Assembly (NCBI GenBank): GCA_001661515.1
Contig: LUVW01000004.1
Coordinates: 262,882 to 326,881 of the forward strand
DNA from: Capniomyces stellatus
Lineage: Eukaryota > Kickxellomycota > Harpellomycetes > Harpellales > Legeriomycetaceae
Reading direction: 5' to 3'
DNA length: 64,000 nt
Shown here: piece by piece, positions 45,244 through 57,512 of the stretch
Layout of the letters: the number at the start of each line of letters is the position of its first letter
Numbering within the stretch: position 1 is the stretch's first letter
Made by a program: the position numbers and the translations under genes
Notes under the pieces: generated by a model
The model's database searches: none
What the model was told of the DNA's origin: nothing
Seen by the model: only the letters and a program-made list of their open reading frames with translations

Positions 45244-47532
45244 TTGAAGTGCCTGCGCTGATAATGACTCGTTGTTGGTGAGTTTTTTTTTGATTTTTTT
45301 TTTTTTGAGTCTCGTTAGTTGGTTGGTGTTTTGCTAGTTCAAGTGTTGGCACTGAATTATGGAGAATAAAACTGGATATATATTTTGAGTAAAATTAGTA
45401 GTTAAAACTGTAAAAATTGAGCCCGAAAATAAAGAAAGATGGTAAAAGGTACGGGGCCCAAGCTGTTGGTAGATGTATAATTAATTTGCTAATTAAAGCG
45501 ATGTTGGCTGATTTTGATAGTTTACTTTGTAAAATAAAATAATTGGAAGAATTAAAACAAGAGAAAGTGGGATTAAGTAAAAAAAAGAAAAAAAGAAATG
45601 CTTGTGGAAAACAACAATAAAACTTGATTGTGGCTTGCGACTTTGATGTAACCAACTATATTTATACTTTTTAATTTCATTGATAGGTATAAATAATAGT
45701 GCAGTGGTGGTTTGCCTTTTATTACTTCAAATAGACAAAGGCAGTTGAAAAAGAAAGAAAAAAGGATGGATTCTAGTGAAAGGGGAGGAAGGGCTTATGC
45801 GAAGTTTTGATGGTTTGGGTTAACAATTGATACATGCAGGTTACAAGGCAGATGGAGGAGGAAAGGGATTTGGGTAGTCGTCTAGTAAATCATTGAAGTG
45901 TTTAAAACGACACAACTTTACAAACCTTAGCTAGGCTAAAAGCATTAGTAACCCAATCCCAACACCAGGCAAAGTGCCATTGTAAATTCCAAAAGAAGAT
46001 AAAGAGCTCTTTGTATAATGTATGGTATTTAGTGTATTGGATTGTTCTTGCTTTAATTTTGCAAATGAAAAAGGTTGTACAAGTCGATATTAAAAGATGT
46101 TTTCAAATCAAAATAGTTAAAGAAGGGGAAGGTGAGGAGGATCTGCTATAAAGATCGCTTTGCCAAAGAATAAATATAATTAAATCAAGCAATTTTAAAC
46201 AAACCGATTTAACACACAAACATTTCAAATCGCCTGAAAACCCACCGCACAATTTAGCTGTACACATAAGCCAAACGGGAAGAGGGGAGAGGAGGGGGGG
46301 GGGGGAGAAGAACTAGACAAATCCGAGTTTGTAAACTGATGTTTTCTCTTTTTTACTTTTTGCTTTTTTTCTTTTTGCTTATTTCCGCTTAGTTTAAAAG
46401 TATGGTTTGTTTTATTCCAAAAGAGCCATTAAAAGGTGGAATATAGCGGTGGTTATTGGTAGAATAAAGAGCAAGTAAAAAAAAAAAAGAATTCGCTTGG
46501 AAGGAGAGTTGACGTGTATACCTTTTTCGGTTTTACTTGTTTATAAAGGAGTTGTCTGCATTTGGTGACTTTTAAGGCTTGCTGGGTGTCATTGGGAACG
46601 ATTGGGCTTGATGGCCGTAGAATTTGAAAATGGCGTTTTTTTTCTTCTTTTCTTTCTTCTCTTTAATTCAATTATTTTTTAATCAAAATCAACGTGGACT
46701 TTGAAACTCGAGTTTAAAGAAAGGAAGAAAAAAAACTCCAGTGCCTTGTGGAATGTTTCTAGCTTTATCCTATTTAATTTTCTATATTTATTTAAAAAGT
46801 CGTATGGTGTAACGGGTAAAATCAAGTGGAATAATAGCGACCAGAAGTCAAACAATAAATATAAAGGAGGCTTGATTTTGGCTTGAAAAAAAAAAGGAAG
46901 GTTGAAAAGTATGATAAGGCTATACAAGGCATAAGTTGTACAAACAAGAAGGTGAGGGATGTTTTGGGAGTTGGGTCTAGTTTCTCTTCTCGAGTATCAA
47001 TATCATAAAACACAGATGTTCTTATTTTTGATAGTAAGAAATGTGTAATATCAAATCAGACAGTAAGTGTGGGTAAGTAAACCCAATTGGCCAAGAGTTT
47101 TTTTTTTTTTATTGAAATTGGCCAAGAATTATTACAAGACCAAAACCAATTAATAATTTGATATTAGAAATGACAAAAAATTAAAAGCATTTGGGCAAGC
47201 TGGAAAAAGGTTGGAAGTTAAAACAAAAAGATTAGTGGGAAAAATGAGATAATAAATGGGGATCGAGATTATTAAAGTTTATAAATCAAATTCATGAGGG
47301 AGTTTTACCTTTCTTTTGTAATTATAACGTTGAAATAAAAATTAGAGTTAGTAGGTAATTTTAAAAGGAGATTCTTTTTGAATACAAAAACAAAAGAATT
47401 ATATAGAGTAAGAGTATACTGTATCATTAGCAAAAGTATAAGCTATCGAGAAAGAAAGAGAAAAGTAATTAAAAAAACAAAACAGGGTGAAAAAAGAATA
47501 AGAAACTTGGGTATTAAAAAAAACAATTCAGA
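45244..47532. other. 2.3 kb intergenic region
   Basis: No gene was recognised. It holds a G12 run at 46294-46305 and A/T homopolymers. Purine richness on + rises towards the deaminase gene (47430-47530). Confidence 0.65.
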
Positions 47533-48189
47533 ATGAAATTGAAAGAAGTCGAGACAACAGAAATAGGTAATCGAGAGAATATAGAGATAAAGAATATAGA
47601 GATAAAATGGACAGGTAAAATGGACAGATAATGAAAAGGGTTGAAAAAAAGGTTGAAAAAAAGGGGGAGGGTGGAAAAGTAGATAATAAAAGGAAAGATT
47701 GAATGTGAAATAGATGAAAAGTACATGCATTTGGCGATAAAGGAGGCAGAAAAGTGTTCACCGGTGGAATCGGCGTACAATGTGGGGTGTGTGGTGACGA
47801 ATGGGGAAAAGACAAAGGTGTTTGCAACGGGGTATTCGAGGGAGTTGGAGGGAAACACGCATGCGGAGGAGAATGCGTTGAGCAAGTTGACGGAGGAGCA
47901 GCTAGAGGAGGGGATAGTGATATACACGACGATGGAGCCGTGTTCGAGGAGGTTATCGGGAAAGAAGAGTTGTTTGGAGAGGATAATTGGGGCGGGAGGG
48001 GTGTGTGGGGTGTATTATGGGGTTAGGGAGCCAGATTTGTTTGTTGAGGACTGTGAGGGGATAGTGGCGCTTTTGAAGCATGGGGTTAGGGTTGGGCAGG
48101 TTGTTGAGTTGGAGGACAAGTGTCTTGAGTTGAATAGTCATATGTTTTTTGAGTCTAGAAGTCCACCGGTGCAGAACATATACAATTAA
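47533..48189 (+). CDS. RibD/Rib2-type CDA-fold deaminase (riboflavin pathway-like)
   Basis: Zinc-dependent cytidine-deaminase-fold protein. The motifs GNTHAEENAL (zinc His, catalytic Glu) and TTMEPCSRRLSGKKSC (two zinc Cys) match the fungal DRAP-deaminase branch, where this domain deaminates a pyrimidine intermediate of riboflavin synthesis. The uninterrupted ORF starts at 47725. The codons just before it (D-E-K-Y) also fit the family, and a first exon at 47533-47566 (11 codons, donor GGTAATC) joined to 47714 (acceptor AATAG) keeps phase and yields 169 aa. This small exon is inferred, and its acceptor lacks a pyrimidine tract. The pseudouridine synthase half of yeast Rib2 is absent. Codons are G-rich and the leader is purine-rich. 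Confidence 0.75.
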
Positions 48190-48363
48190 GAGAAGGAATG
48201 AAAAAGATAGATTTTTATTATTATTTAATTTTTTAAATGTATGATTTTTATTGAAATTCAAAGTAAATAATAAAAGGAGAGAGAGAGAGAGAAAAAAAAA
48301 AGGAAAATATAATCTAGAATAAAAAATAAAAAAAAGGAAAAACAAGTAAATAAAGGGGAAAGA

Positions 48364-50823
48364 TTATGTCCAAAGAAGGACTTGACCATCGGCACCGCAA
48401 CTAAAGAGCCAAGGTTTGGTAGGGTGAAAAGTGATATCCAAAACACCGAGGTTATCAGCAAGAGAATGGGACTTTAAGATTTTGACAGGAACGATGAGGG
48501 GATTGAGCATCATATCGTTGTAAACGGTAGAGTGAAAGACTTGAATTGAAGAATCATCTGAGCAAGTGGCAAAGAGAGGGAATTGTTTGGAGAAGGAGAC
48601 TTGACGGATGGCGGCGGAATGGTACCTGATGGTTTTGTAGGGTTGACTTGAGAGGTCGAGGTCAAACCAGCAACACTTTTTGTCGTATGAACCAACAATG
48701 ATGTTGTCACCAAGAGGGTGGATGTCAAGGGAAGAGATCCATTTGGCACCGGGTTGGAGAGTTTTGATAAGGGATTGTTGCATGAGGTTATAAATTTTAA
48801 CAAATCGTTGAGTCTATAAATAAATAGAATTAGTAGCAAATTGATTAGTTGTATGACAAAATAGTAAAAAGAAATAGTAAAAAGAAAAATAAAAGAAACT
48901 TACAGCTACAACAAACCAAGGTTTGATTGGATGGAAAGCAACGCGTTGAACAGTTCCATTATTTTTAGTGAATGGTTTTTGAGAGTTCATTTTGGAGATT
49001 TGATGGATAAGAACAGAGTTTGAAGAGTCGACTGAGCAGACGGATGCCAAGTAGTCACCGCGTTTGTGCCATACGAGTTGTTTGACGGTAGAATCAGTGG
49101 AGATGGAAGCGAGGATGGAGAGATCTGATTCGGCAGAAGTAGGTTTATCCCAGATGACAGCAGAAGAAGCGGGTCTAGACTCGAAACCAGACTTGATGAG
49201 TTGTAAAGTGACGATTGAGGAGTTAATATCGGGGGAGACTTGGGGAGAGATGAGGAGGATTCTGGAGCCGACAGCGGCAGCAAAGAGGTTGATTTCTTTG
49301 TTAGGATTGAACTGGACAGAACTGACGATTTCGTCAAATTGCCAGGCCATGGCGCACCTGCCAGTAAGAACTTCAAACAGTCTGATTGAGCAGTCGTCGG
49401 AGCTGGTGAGGAGCCAGAGGCCAGAGGGGTCGATACTGAGGCAGCGGACATATGACTTGTGGCCGAGGTAACGTAGTGCAACTGATGTTGGGAATGGGCG
49501 AAGGTCTTTAGGATTGGGGAGTTGGGGGACGAGGGATTCAGGATCGATGTTGAGTTTGGTTCTTTGGAGTCTTGGTGCGAGGTACAGGTCAAGGGATCTT
49601 TGGAACCGTTCCTGGATGGCTCTGTTGTAAGCAGGAACGTTTCTGAGGTTGGAGTAGTCAGTTGGGATAAACTTGACTTTTGACATATCAGCATCTTCGT
49701 TGTTTGCAGCGTCGATTTCTTCCTTGGTCATCAGGTACTCTGGCGGTGGGTGGTATGACTCAGAGTGGTCAGGAAGCGGTTGTTTTGGTGGTGGAATTCT
49801 GACCATTCTGTTCTTCACTAGTTCTGTTGGTGTTGTTGCCCAAATGTCATAAAACTCTGACTCTTCTTCCTTTGGCTTATTCAGCTTTCCGTTTCTAATC
49901 GCCTTGACTATTCTCATCACCATCTTGTGCTCCCATTTCGACGGAATAAACCTGCTCTTTGGCTCCATTGCTCCAGTAAGCGGTGTCTGCATAGTCTTGC
50001 TACTAAACCACTCCACTGTATCCTCATACGGATCAAACTGCGCATCTGGGAACTCTCCCTTTTGTACTCGCTCAATTATCTCAATTTCCGATTGCGTTAG
50101 CTGGATGTCCTGCTGGTGCAACTCGTCCCTGATCTTGATCAAACTGTTTGGATCATCGTGGTTCGCTAAAAACTTGTCCATCTCGTCCTCCTCCTTGGGC
50201 TTCGCAATCCTCTTTCCATCAATATCGTACCCTATATGGTCATACTCGTTATACCACTCCAACGGCACATTTCCAATCGTGTTTGTTGGCATCTCTGTTG
50301 ACGAGTCTGTGTCGTATCCCGCATCAATTTCTTCACGCTGCTCTCTTTCCTCCTTCCACTCTTCTATTGATGCTTCTACCTTTGGCCCATATACCTCCTC
50401 CAACTCTCCATATTTCCTCAACACTTTTCGATCTAAGCTATAAGTCCCCTCAAACTCTTCCTCACGACGGCTATCTACATTTGATATACTGACACTTGTA
50501 CTCGCGTCCAATGTTCTGTTTGAATCTGACGACTTTTTACGCTGTACTCTCTTGGGTTTCTCTTCTTGTTCTGGATCCTCTTGTTCAGAATCACTGTTGT
50601 ATTGTTCAGAATCACTGTTGTTTTGTTCCAACAGTTCAAGTCCTTGTTCGATATCTGAATCAACTTCACTTTCAACCTGTGAATCCAAAGCTAAAGCCTC
50701 AGTTTCATCTTGACTATCACCACCTAAATCCAAGTTTGGAAACTCTGAATCCAAGGACTGTTGGTTGTTACTATTTACATGTTCTTGGTCATTTAAACCA
50801 CGTTTCTTTTGTGCTGGACCCAT
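48364..50823 (-). CDS. ERB1: Ribosome biogenesis protein Erb1/BOP1 (2 exons)
   Basis: Nucleolar component of the Nop7-Erb1-Ytm1 (PeBoW) complex, needed for 27S pre-rRNA processing and 60S assembly. Exons are 50823-48904 and 48813-48364. The intron (GTAAGT to TATAG, TACTAAT before the acceptor) joins FVVA to TQRFVKIYNL, as in BOP1. The product is 789 aa (yeast 807). An acidic N-terminus with a duplicated NSDSEQ unit precedes the BOP1NT domain (about 185-440: WYNEYDHIGYDIDGKRI, GEFPDAQFDPYEDTVEWF, SKWEHKMVMRIVKAIRNG). A C-terminal WD40 propeller includes LGHKSYVRCLSIDPSGLWL and ends CGADGQVLLWT. Its leader is pyrimidine-rich on +. It lies downstream of and in tandem with the kinase gene. Confidence 0.95.
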
Positions 50824-51146
50824 TCTTATTCTTTCCTTTCTTCTTTTCCTTTTTCCTTTTATTAACAGAATAAAAAAAAAGATACTTTTTTTAAAATGGA
50901 ATTGAATTTAATGTTAATTCTATACTTGATCAAAAAAATGTTTTATTATAGAAAAATCAAATTTATGATTCCATTAAAGACTATAAAGTAAAAGAAAAAA
51001 AAAATTTTTTATAATGAATTTCAATTAATAAATAAATAAAAAGTAAAGAAAAAAAAAAGAAAAAAAGAGGAACGAAAATAATTTTGATCTAATATATAAA
51101 ATGATTAATAATAATTAATAATAGGAAAAAGAAAAAAAGAAAAAAA
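50824..51146. other. Short intergenic region ERB1/kinase
   Basis: 323 bp. The 50 bp next to ERB1 are CT-rich on +; the rest is A/T homopolymer-rich. No gene was seen. Confidence 0.7.
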
Positions 51147-54110
51147 TCAGTTTAAAAAAGTATGTACATGGCCCTTTGCAGGTTTCCCAGGATGACAAAT
51201 ATCAATATTGGTGGCCCAATCACTTGCCAAGAGGTCACAGATATGAGGTCTATTTTCAGGATCAAGGTCAATAAGACGTTCAATCCAATGACGGCCATCA
51301 GAGGAAAGAGCAGGTAACTGCATAAAGAGACGGTTACGGCCATCAGGCCAATGCTTGACAAAGGCAGCATAGTTCTTGTCAACAGAGTGATCAGCAATAC
51401 GCCAGGGAAACTTGAGCAGAAACATACACATGTACATGATACCAACAGACCAGGCGTCTGAAGCCTCAGCGTTATAAGGAACAGACTTGACAAAAACTTC
51501 GGGGGCAATGTAGGGATCAGACCCGTAAATTCCGGTAACCTTATTGGGCATACGCTGGAAAGGAGCCTTGAAAACAGTGGCACAGCCAAAGTCAATTAGC
51601 TTGACAATTCCTTCCTCATTAAGCAGAACGTTTTCAAGTTTGAGATCTCGATGAGAAATACCAAGACTGTGGATGTAATTGACGCCTTGGCACAGCTGCT
51701 TGAACAGGCAGTAGGACTCGTCAAGTTGCAAGTCTCCCATAGCGACAAACTTGAAGAGATCAAAGGGACAATATTCCATAATCTCGTACACGCGCTCACC
51801 CTCAAAGATCAGGTCTAACGTCTCAATCACATTCTCGTGGTGCAGACTTGACCCAATACAGAATTCGCTTGTCACTTTCTTCATGTACGCACGTGGTGTT
51901 TCGTCTGCTCGTCTCTTCCTGAACTCCTTCACTGCAAACAGTTTCTGTGCTGCTGGTGAGTAGTTGTGCTCGCTGTCTGCCTGTGACGTGTTTGTCACGT
52001 TCCGAAGACTTGGCGGTCTTTGATCCACTGCCACGCTCTGCAGCAACCTTACTGTTCCTCCTGTCCCCTTTCCAATCACTTTTGTTGTCTTTCCATACTT
52101 GTTGAGTCCATGTTCGTGCTTTGAATACATTTTTCCTGTACTTGTCGCTCTTTGTAATGATGCACTGTTAATTCCATTATTATTACTTATACTTGTTCCT
52201 GATATTGGTGAAGATACTCCCCCTATTCCTCCTGTTCTTATTGATGATGTACTCGTGTTTAAACTCGTGTTTATCATCATTTGATTTCCTACTTGTTTCG
52301 CCTCTACTTTTCCTTTTTCCATTCCCATTCCTACTCCTATTCCTATTCCCATCTCCATTTCTACATCTGATCCTCCTGGTGATGGTGATGATGGCATTGT
52401 TCTTGATTCCCCCATCCTTTTAGGTCTTGTTATCCTTCCTTCCCCAGTACTCTCTCCACTCTTCCCCCCATCTTTATTTCTTATACTTGGTCCTGGACTT
52501 GGTGATGTCACCACTACATCAACTCCCAATCCCTTTCTTATCTCCTTCTTTTCCTTCTTTTCCTTCTTCTCTTGAATCTCTTTTATCTCTGAAATGTCCT
52601 TTAGTGAAATCTCTTCTCCTATTTCTGCTGTCCCGCTAATACTAATCTCTTCAATTGCCTTGCTCAATCTCTTATCAATTCCTCCAGCCTCTCCCGCACC
52701 ACTCCCAAAACTCCCAAAACTCATTTCCAACCCCATATCCATATCCATTCCAAGCCCCATTTTCTTGTTCTGTGCATCCGTGTTCAACCAACTCCCCATA
52801 CTACTCATCAAATTCTTTTTCATATCTGAATCACTTGTTTCGTTCACTTTTTTCTTCATCTTTTCATTTTCATTTTCCTTTTCCAAATTTTCCTTCTCCA
52901 AAATTTCCAAGTTTTCCTTTTCCAAGTTTTCCTCTACCTTTTCCCCCAAATCTTCCTCTATATCAGACTCTCTTTCCACCTTCATCTTTGCCTCCTCTTC
53001 AATCGACGTTCTTGAGTCTACATGCTTTATATCCGTCTCATCTAGCTCCGGAATACACATAATATCACTCCCACTCACCTCTGATTTCCCCCCAACTCCT
53101 CCCCCCAACAAACTTGGTCTGTACGCCTGTCTCTTTGCATTTGGCAAGTTTATATGGTTTATCAATATCAGATTCTCTTGTTTTGCTGGCTTAAAGTACC
53201 TTTCTGCATGGTACTCTTTTCCCTCCTCACTATCCTTTTCTTTTATTACTATTTGTTCCTTTTCCTTTTCTACCTCCTCTTTTACTCCCATCCTCTGCTC
53301 TTGCTCCATCTTTACCTCCAATTCCCTCTTTATCTTCTCCTTCTTTTCCTCCAACTTTTTTTCCTCCTTTTGTCTCTCTATCTCCAAATAAACTGCCGTT
53401 TGGTGCTCTGCCACCGACTCTATTTTCTTTCCTTTTCCCATCATCATTCCCGTCATTCCCTTATTCTTCTTTTCTTCTTCTTCTTCTTCTTCTTCTTCTT
53501 CTTCTTCTTCTTTCTCTTTTTCCCTCTCTTCTTCCTCTTCTTCTTCTTTCTCCTCTTCCATTATATTTGTACTTTTCCATGTTTTACTCTCTTGCCTCCC
53601 AATATCGTCTATTACCCCAAAGTGTCCTTGCAAATTCACAAACGACGGAATTGGCGACTTGAACCCTATACTGAATCTGTTTTCCCCCACGTGCTCCAAC
53701 TTGCTATATATCTCATTCTTCATCCCCTCAACTGGTAATTTCATATACGTATTTGTGTTTTTGCTTCTCCCCCCTCCTCCCTCTCCCCCACTCCCTTCCA
53801 CTTCCACTTCCACTTCCTCTTTCTTCTTTCCCTCTTCACTCCCATTCTCTTCCCTATTACTCCCGCTACTCTCCTTTATCTTCACAAACTTTGCCTCCAC
53901 CAGCCCTTGATTAGCCTCCTTATACTTTTCTCCTCTGTGGAACAAACTTTGAAACTTGCTTGTCAACGACGTCGATCTGTTTACTCTCCCTATACTCTTT
54001 GACCCCGATACCGTCCCCACTTCTACCTTTACTCCTCCTTCCTTTCCCAATGTTTCCCCCTCCTTCCCCCCTGCTTTCTCCTTATGATCTGTTCCTAACT
54101 TTAGCCTCAT
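51147..54110 (-). CDS. HAL4(SAT4)/HAL5/NPR1-type fungal Ser/Thr kinase, 987 aa
   Basis: The kinase domain occupies about residues 672-980: Gly loop IGKGTGGTVRL, ATP lysine in FAVKEFRKRR (about 727), GISHRDLKLENVLL (about 820), VKLIDFGCA (about 840) and the family-typical YGSDPYIAPEVF. This fungal-specific group regulates ion and nutrient transporters at the plasma membrane, often under TORC1 or calcineurin; which paralogue this is cannot be fixed from sequence alone. An insertion of about 35 residues separates the Gly loop from the lysine. Residues 1-660 are a charged, low-complexity regulatory region including a poly-Glu stretch encoded by (TTC)n on + (53471-53512). All catalytic residues are present. 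The leader is very long and purine-rich in the sense direction. Confidence 0.9.
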   Translation of the reverse strand: MRLKLGTDHKEKAGGKEGETLGKEGGVKVEVGTVSGSKSIGRVNRSTSLTSKFQSLFHRGEKYKEANQGLVEAKFVKIKESSGSNREENGSEEGKKKEEVEVEVEGSGGEGGGGRSKNTNTYMKLPVEGMKNEIYSKLEHVGENRFSIGFKSPIPSFVNLQGHFGVIDDIGRQESKTWKSTNIMEEEKEEEEEEEREKEKEEEEEEEEEEEEEKKNKGMTGMMMGKGKKIESVAEHQTAVYLEIERQKEEKKLEEKKEKIKRELEVKMEQEQRMGVKEEVEKEKEQIVIKEKDSEEGKEYHAERYFKPAKQENLILINHINLPNAKRQAYRPSLLGGGVGGKSEVSGSDIMCIPELDETDIKHVDSRTSIEEEAKMKVERESDIEEDLGEKVEENLEKENLEILEKENLEKENENEKMKKKVNETSDSDMKKNLMSSMGSWLNTDAQNKKMGLGMDMDMGLEMSFGSFGSGAGEAGGIDKRLSKAIEEISISGTAEIGEEISLKDISEIKEIQEKKEKKEKKEIRKGLGVDVVVTSPSPGPSIRNKDGGKSGESTGEGRITRPKRMGESRTMPSSPSPGGSDVEMEMGIGIGVGMGMEKGKVEAKQVGNQMMINTSLNTSTSSIRTGGIGGVSSPISGTSISNNNGINSASLQRATSTGKMYSKHEHGLNKYGKTTKVIGKGTGGTVRLLQSVAVDQRPPSLRNVTNTSQADSEHNYSPAAQKLFAVKEFRKRRADETPRAYMKKVTSEFCIGSSLHHENVIETLDLIFEGERVYEIMEYCPFDLFKFVAMGDLQLDESYCLFKQLCQGVNYIHSLGISHRDLKLENVLLNEEGIVKLIDFGCATVFKAPFQRMPNKVTGIYGSDPYIAPEVFVKSVPYNAEASDAWSVGIMYMCMFLLKFPWRIADHSVDKNYAAFVKHWPDGRNRLFMQLPALSSDGRHWIERLIDLDPENRPHICDLLASDWATNIDICHPGKPAKGHVHTFLN
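53471..53512. repeat. (TTC)n trinucleotide array encoding poly-Glu
   Basis: About 13 TTC copies on +, read as GAA codons on the minus strand in the N-terminal region of the kinase. Confidence 0.95.
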
Positions 54111-55057
54111 TCTCTTTATCTCTTTCTTATTTCTATTATCTCCTAAATTTCTTTTCTTTCCCTTTCTTTCCTTTCTTTTACCCCTCTTTGTATCTAAATC
54201 TGTTTTTTCTTGTTCTTGTTGACTTCTTTGTTATAATATATCCCTAACAATTCTCATTCCTATTTCCCTATTCCTACATATACCTCCCCTAACCCTTTTA
54301 TCTACTTGCTTACTTTTAATTTTCTACAACTTTTATACAAAGCTTTTCTTCTTTTTCTTTTCTTTCCTTTCCTTTTCAACTCTATTTATCGTGTATTACA
54401 AACTATACACATATATCTCTCACACCAAGCTCTCGTTTCCTCTTTGCCCAACAATACGTATCCAAGTCTGTTTTAACTCTTGGATATCGACGTGTCTACT
54501 CTACCCTCTATTTCTTTCCTTCTTGGTTTAAGTTTGATTCTCCTATGTTGGCTCTCCCTACTGTCATTGTTATTAATTTAAATATTAGTCATCGCCCCCT
54601 CCATCCCCCCTCCCCCTTCACATACTCCTCATCATATTTGTATACTCAACTAAATTCATGAAACTTTCTTCCTCTTTCTTTACCACTTTCAATTCACTTC
54701 ACTTTCAATACAAAACCTCAGCTTCAAAAACAAGTAAATACGTACCTTATTTTCAAGTAAATCCAATCTATTGTCGACGCTGTTTGTTAACTATTTACCT
54801 AACTTGCTCTTGTTTGATTGCCTTCTCGAAGAACTTGCCTCTACCTTTTATTTTCTATACTTTTTTCTATTTCTTTTTAATTTGTTTATTACTCTAGCTT
54901 CTCCACTTTAATAATGTTTAATTTCATCCTCTTTTAATCTTTACTTTTTTTTCTTTTTTTATTTCAACAACCACCTTTTACTGCTAATAAAAAAAAAAAT
55001 GAAAACCTTCCCAATCCTCAATTACTAGATTAAATTGCTCTTTCAATTTAAAGTTTT

Positions 55058-55155
55058 CTATCTATTTTTCTATCTATTTCTCTATCTATTTCTCTCTATT
55101 TCTCTATCTATTTATCTGTCTATTTATCCCGTCTATTTCCCTATCTATTTCTCTA
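55058..55155. repeat. Tetramer-based CTATCTATTTC repeat
   Basis: About ten imperfect TCTATTTC/TCTATCTA units in the pyrimidine-rich spacer. Confidence 0.85.
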
Positions 55156-57410
55156 CTTTTTTTTTTGTACCTTTTTCTACTACAATTTCTACTAATAAAA
55201 ACAAAACAAAAAAAAATAATCTTAGTTCGCTTCTACCAAACAAACTACTAATCACCAACTCGATTATTATCCCCTTCCTCCTTCCTTCCTCATTCTTTGT
55301 TCTTCCCCATTTTATCTACTTTCTTTACAACCCAGTTGGTTTTTTTTTTTTAACCCTATATTTCTTGCTTTGCCTATTCTATTTGCTACCTGAATTTTGT
55401 TTTTGTAATATTTGACTTTTTTTCTTTTTTTTTTCGGTTTTATTTTTATTCCCTCTCAACCCCTCTTATGTTTACCCATTCTACATAAACAAAAGCAACA
55501 ATCCCATAAAAATGTTGGTCTTTTTTGCTGTCGCTAAAAACTTACTAGCGAGTATAAATTTAAAACCGACTCTTAAACAATCCAAGTCTTGTATTTGACT
55601 ATTCTTTTTTTTTTTACATTCCGCTACCCATTATAATAGCAACAGAACACCAGTTTTCTTGAACAAAACTACACCTTCTATCCTTCACAACTACTCATAT
55701 CTTGTCTTCCCCCCCCCCTCCTCCTGTCCCCATCCGATGACTTGGCTCGACTTTTCCCACTTATCTCCCTCAACTTTCCTCGTTTCTTTTTCCTTCTTTT
55801 CTAAACTACACGTAATCTTTGCTCTCTTCCCCTGAACATTAGCATTATACTATCTTTATAATCGAAATCTCATCATCTTTATCGATTTATTTTTATTCTC
55901 GGCATTTACCAATATCGACAATTTACTCATCAAATTCATTATTGGCCCTCACCACCTTTTCTGACGTTGGCCTTTTTTTTTCGTTTGTTTTTTTTTCTAC
56001 AATCTTTTTTTTCATCTTAATGTTTAATTTCATCTCTTCACACTTTACGCTTTTGCTTATTTATTTTCCGCACTATTTTCTAATTTCGCTACGCCTCCTT
56101 TTATACGACACAACTCGTCCATCTATTTACCTTTTTTTGTTTCAACCACATCCTTTATCATCCTTTATTACCGTCATTACACCAGCAAATCACCCATCCT
56201 TCCCTAAACTTGCCTATTTATTTTTCTTACGTGTCATAAGTCGACGATTACATTCTTTTTTTAGTTTTCTGATTGTAACGTGTTTTTTCTTTATTGAAAT
56301 GATTTTCTTGTTCTTTTGTTCCTTCTTTTTTTTTTTTTTTTCTTCAAGCTTGCATTTCACATAGCTCCTCTCTACCTCCATATACTATCTTTGCTTTCCA
56401 TTCCTCATATATCATCAAGGCTTCGCCAAGATTGGCATATTCATTGAACATAACTTATTAACCATCAATGTATTCTTCCCCTCTCCCCCCCCCCTCCGAC
56501 TATAGCTCGCAAAAGATAAAATACGTGCTATTTATATAAAGTTGAGTTCGGTTTAATAAGCCGTCCTTCTTTCTTTCTAAACAGTTTCTCTTGGTCCACT
56601 ACCTTACTTTATTTCTTTTCCCTCATTTTTATCGGGCGACGATTTGTGGTGGAGAGTTGTACCCAAAAACTTGATTATATAAGTTTTTTTTTAAAAACTA
56701 ATTAGTTTGGTTACGAGCAATGCTCCCAGCATGTATAAAGTTGGGTTGCTTTTTATCATCAGCTCCTCCAACTGTAAAATTTGTATTCCCTTTTTATCTT
56801 TACGTTTTACGTTTACTTGTATTTCATTTGCCAAACTCTTTTTTTTTTGCTTTGTTTTGAACTTATGTAACCTATCCCAATTCTTGTTACGTTTTGTTTT
56901 TAATTTTTACTAATTGAATTCTATCGATTAATTGAACCCCATTTCGCTTTTTTTTTTCCACAAACAAATCCTATCATTCCTTTTTTTTTCGCAAGCCTAA
57001 CCACAACAACTCAATTTTTTTCCCGCTTTTTTTCCCACTTTGAATCAGCTCCCTTCTTACGGGTGGGGTTCCACTTTCCTGCCATTATTGGCTTTAGAAA
57101 TCTCAAAGCGGGACTTGCCGAAGCATCCCAGTATCCTGTACCAACAAAATGCCTCGCTTTTATAGCTTAAATCATTCTTGGTACACATGGCAATATTTTG
57201 TAGTTCTCATCACTTGTAACAAAACCAGCTTACTTTGCCCAAGCCCACCCTCTAATCAATATACAGGTCTTGCCCTCATTTAAAGCACAAACATCATTGA
57301 TAAGATTAGAATGGTCTGCGCTTTTAATTACTCCAAATATCCCTCAACTATTCTAATTCTGAAATCTGCCTGCCAGGGATAACATTCACATACTAGAACC
57401 TCTAAAGCCT

Positions 57411-57512
57411 CTTGCTTTATTTTGCTTTATTTTGCTTCTTTGCTTCTTTGCTTTTAGCTTTTTGCTTTTTGCTTTTTGCTTTTGCTTTTTGCTTTTTGCT
57501 TTTGCTTTTGTA
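57411..57512. repeat. TTTTGC/TTTTTGC tandem array
   Basis: Roughly 15 units of 6-9 bp, each ending in GC, with progressive length change (TTTATTTTGC, TTCTTTGC, TTTTTGC, TTTTGC). Confidence 0.9.

Noticed and set aside
52594..53391. 265-residue + strand ORF opposite the kinase
   Set aside because: Antisense shadow of the charged N-terminal region; Phe/Ser-rich by composition only.
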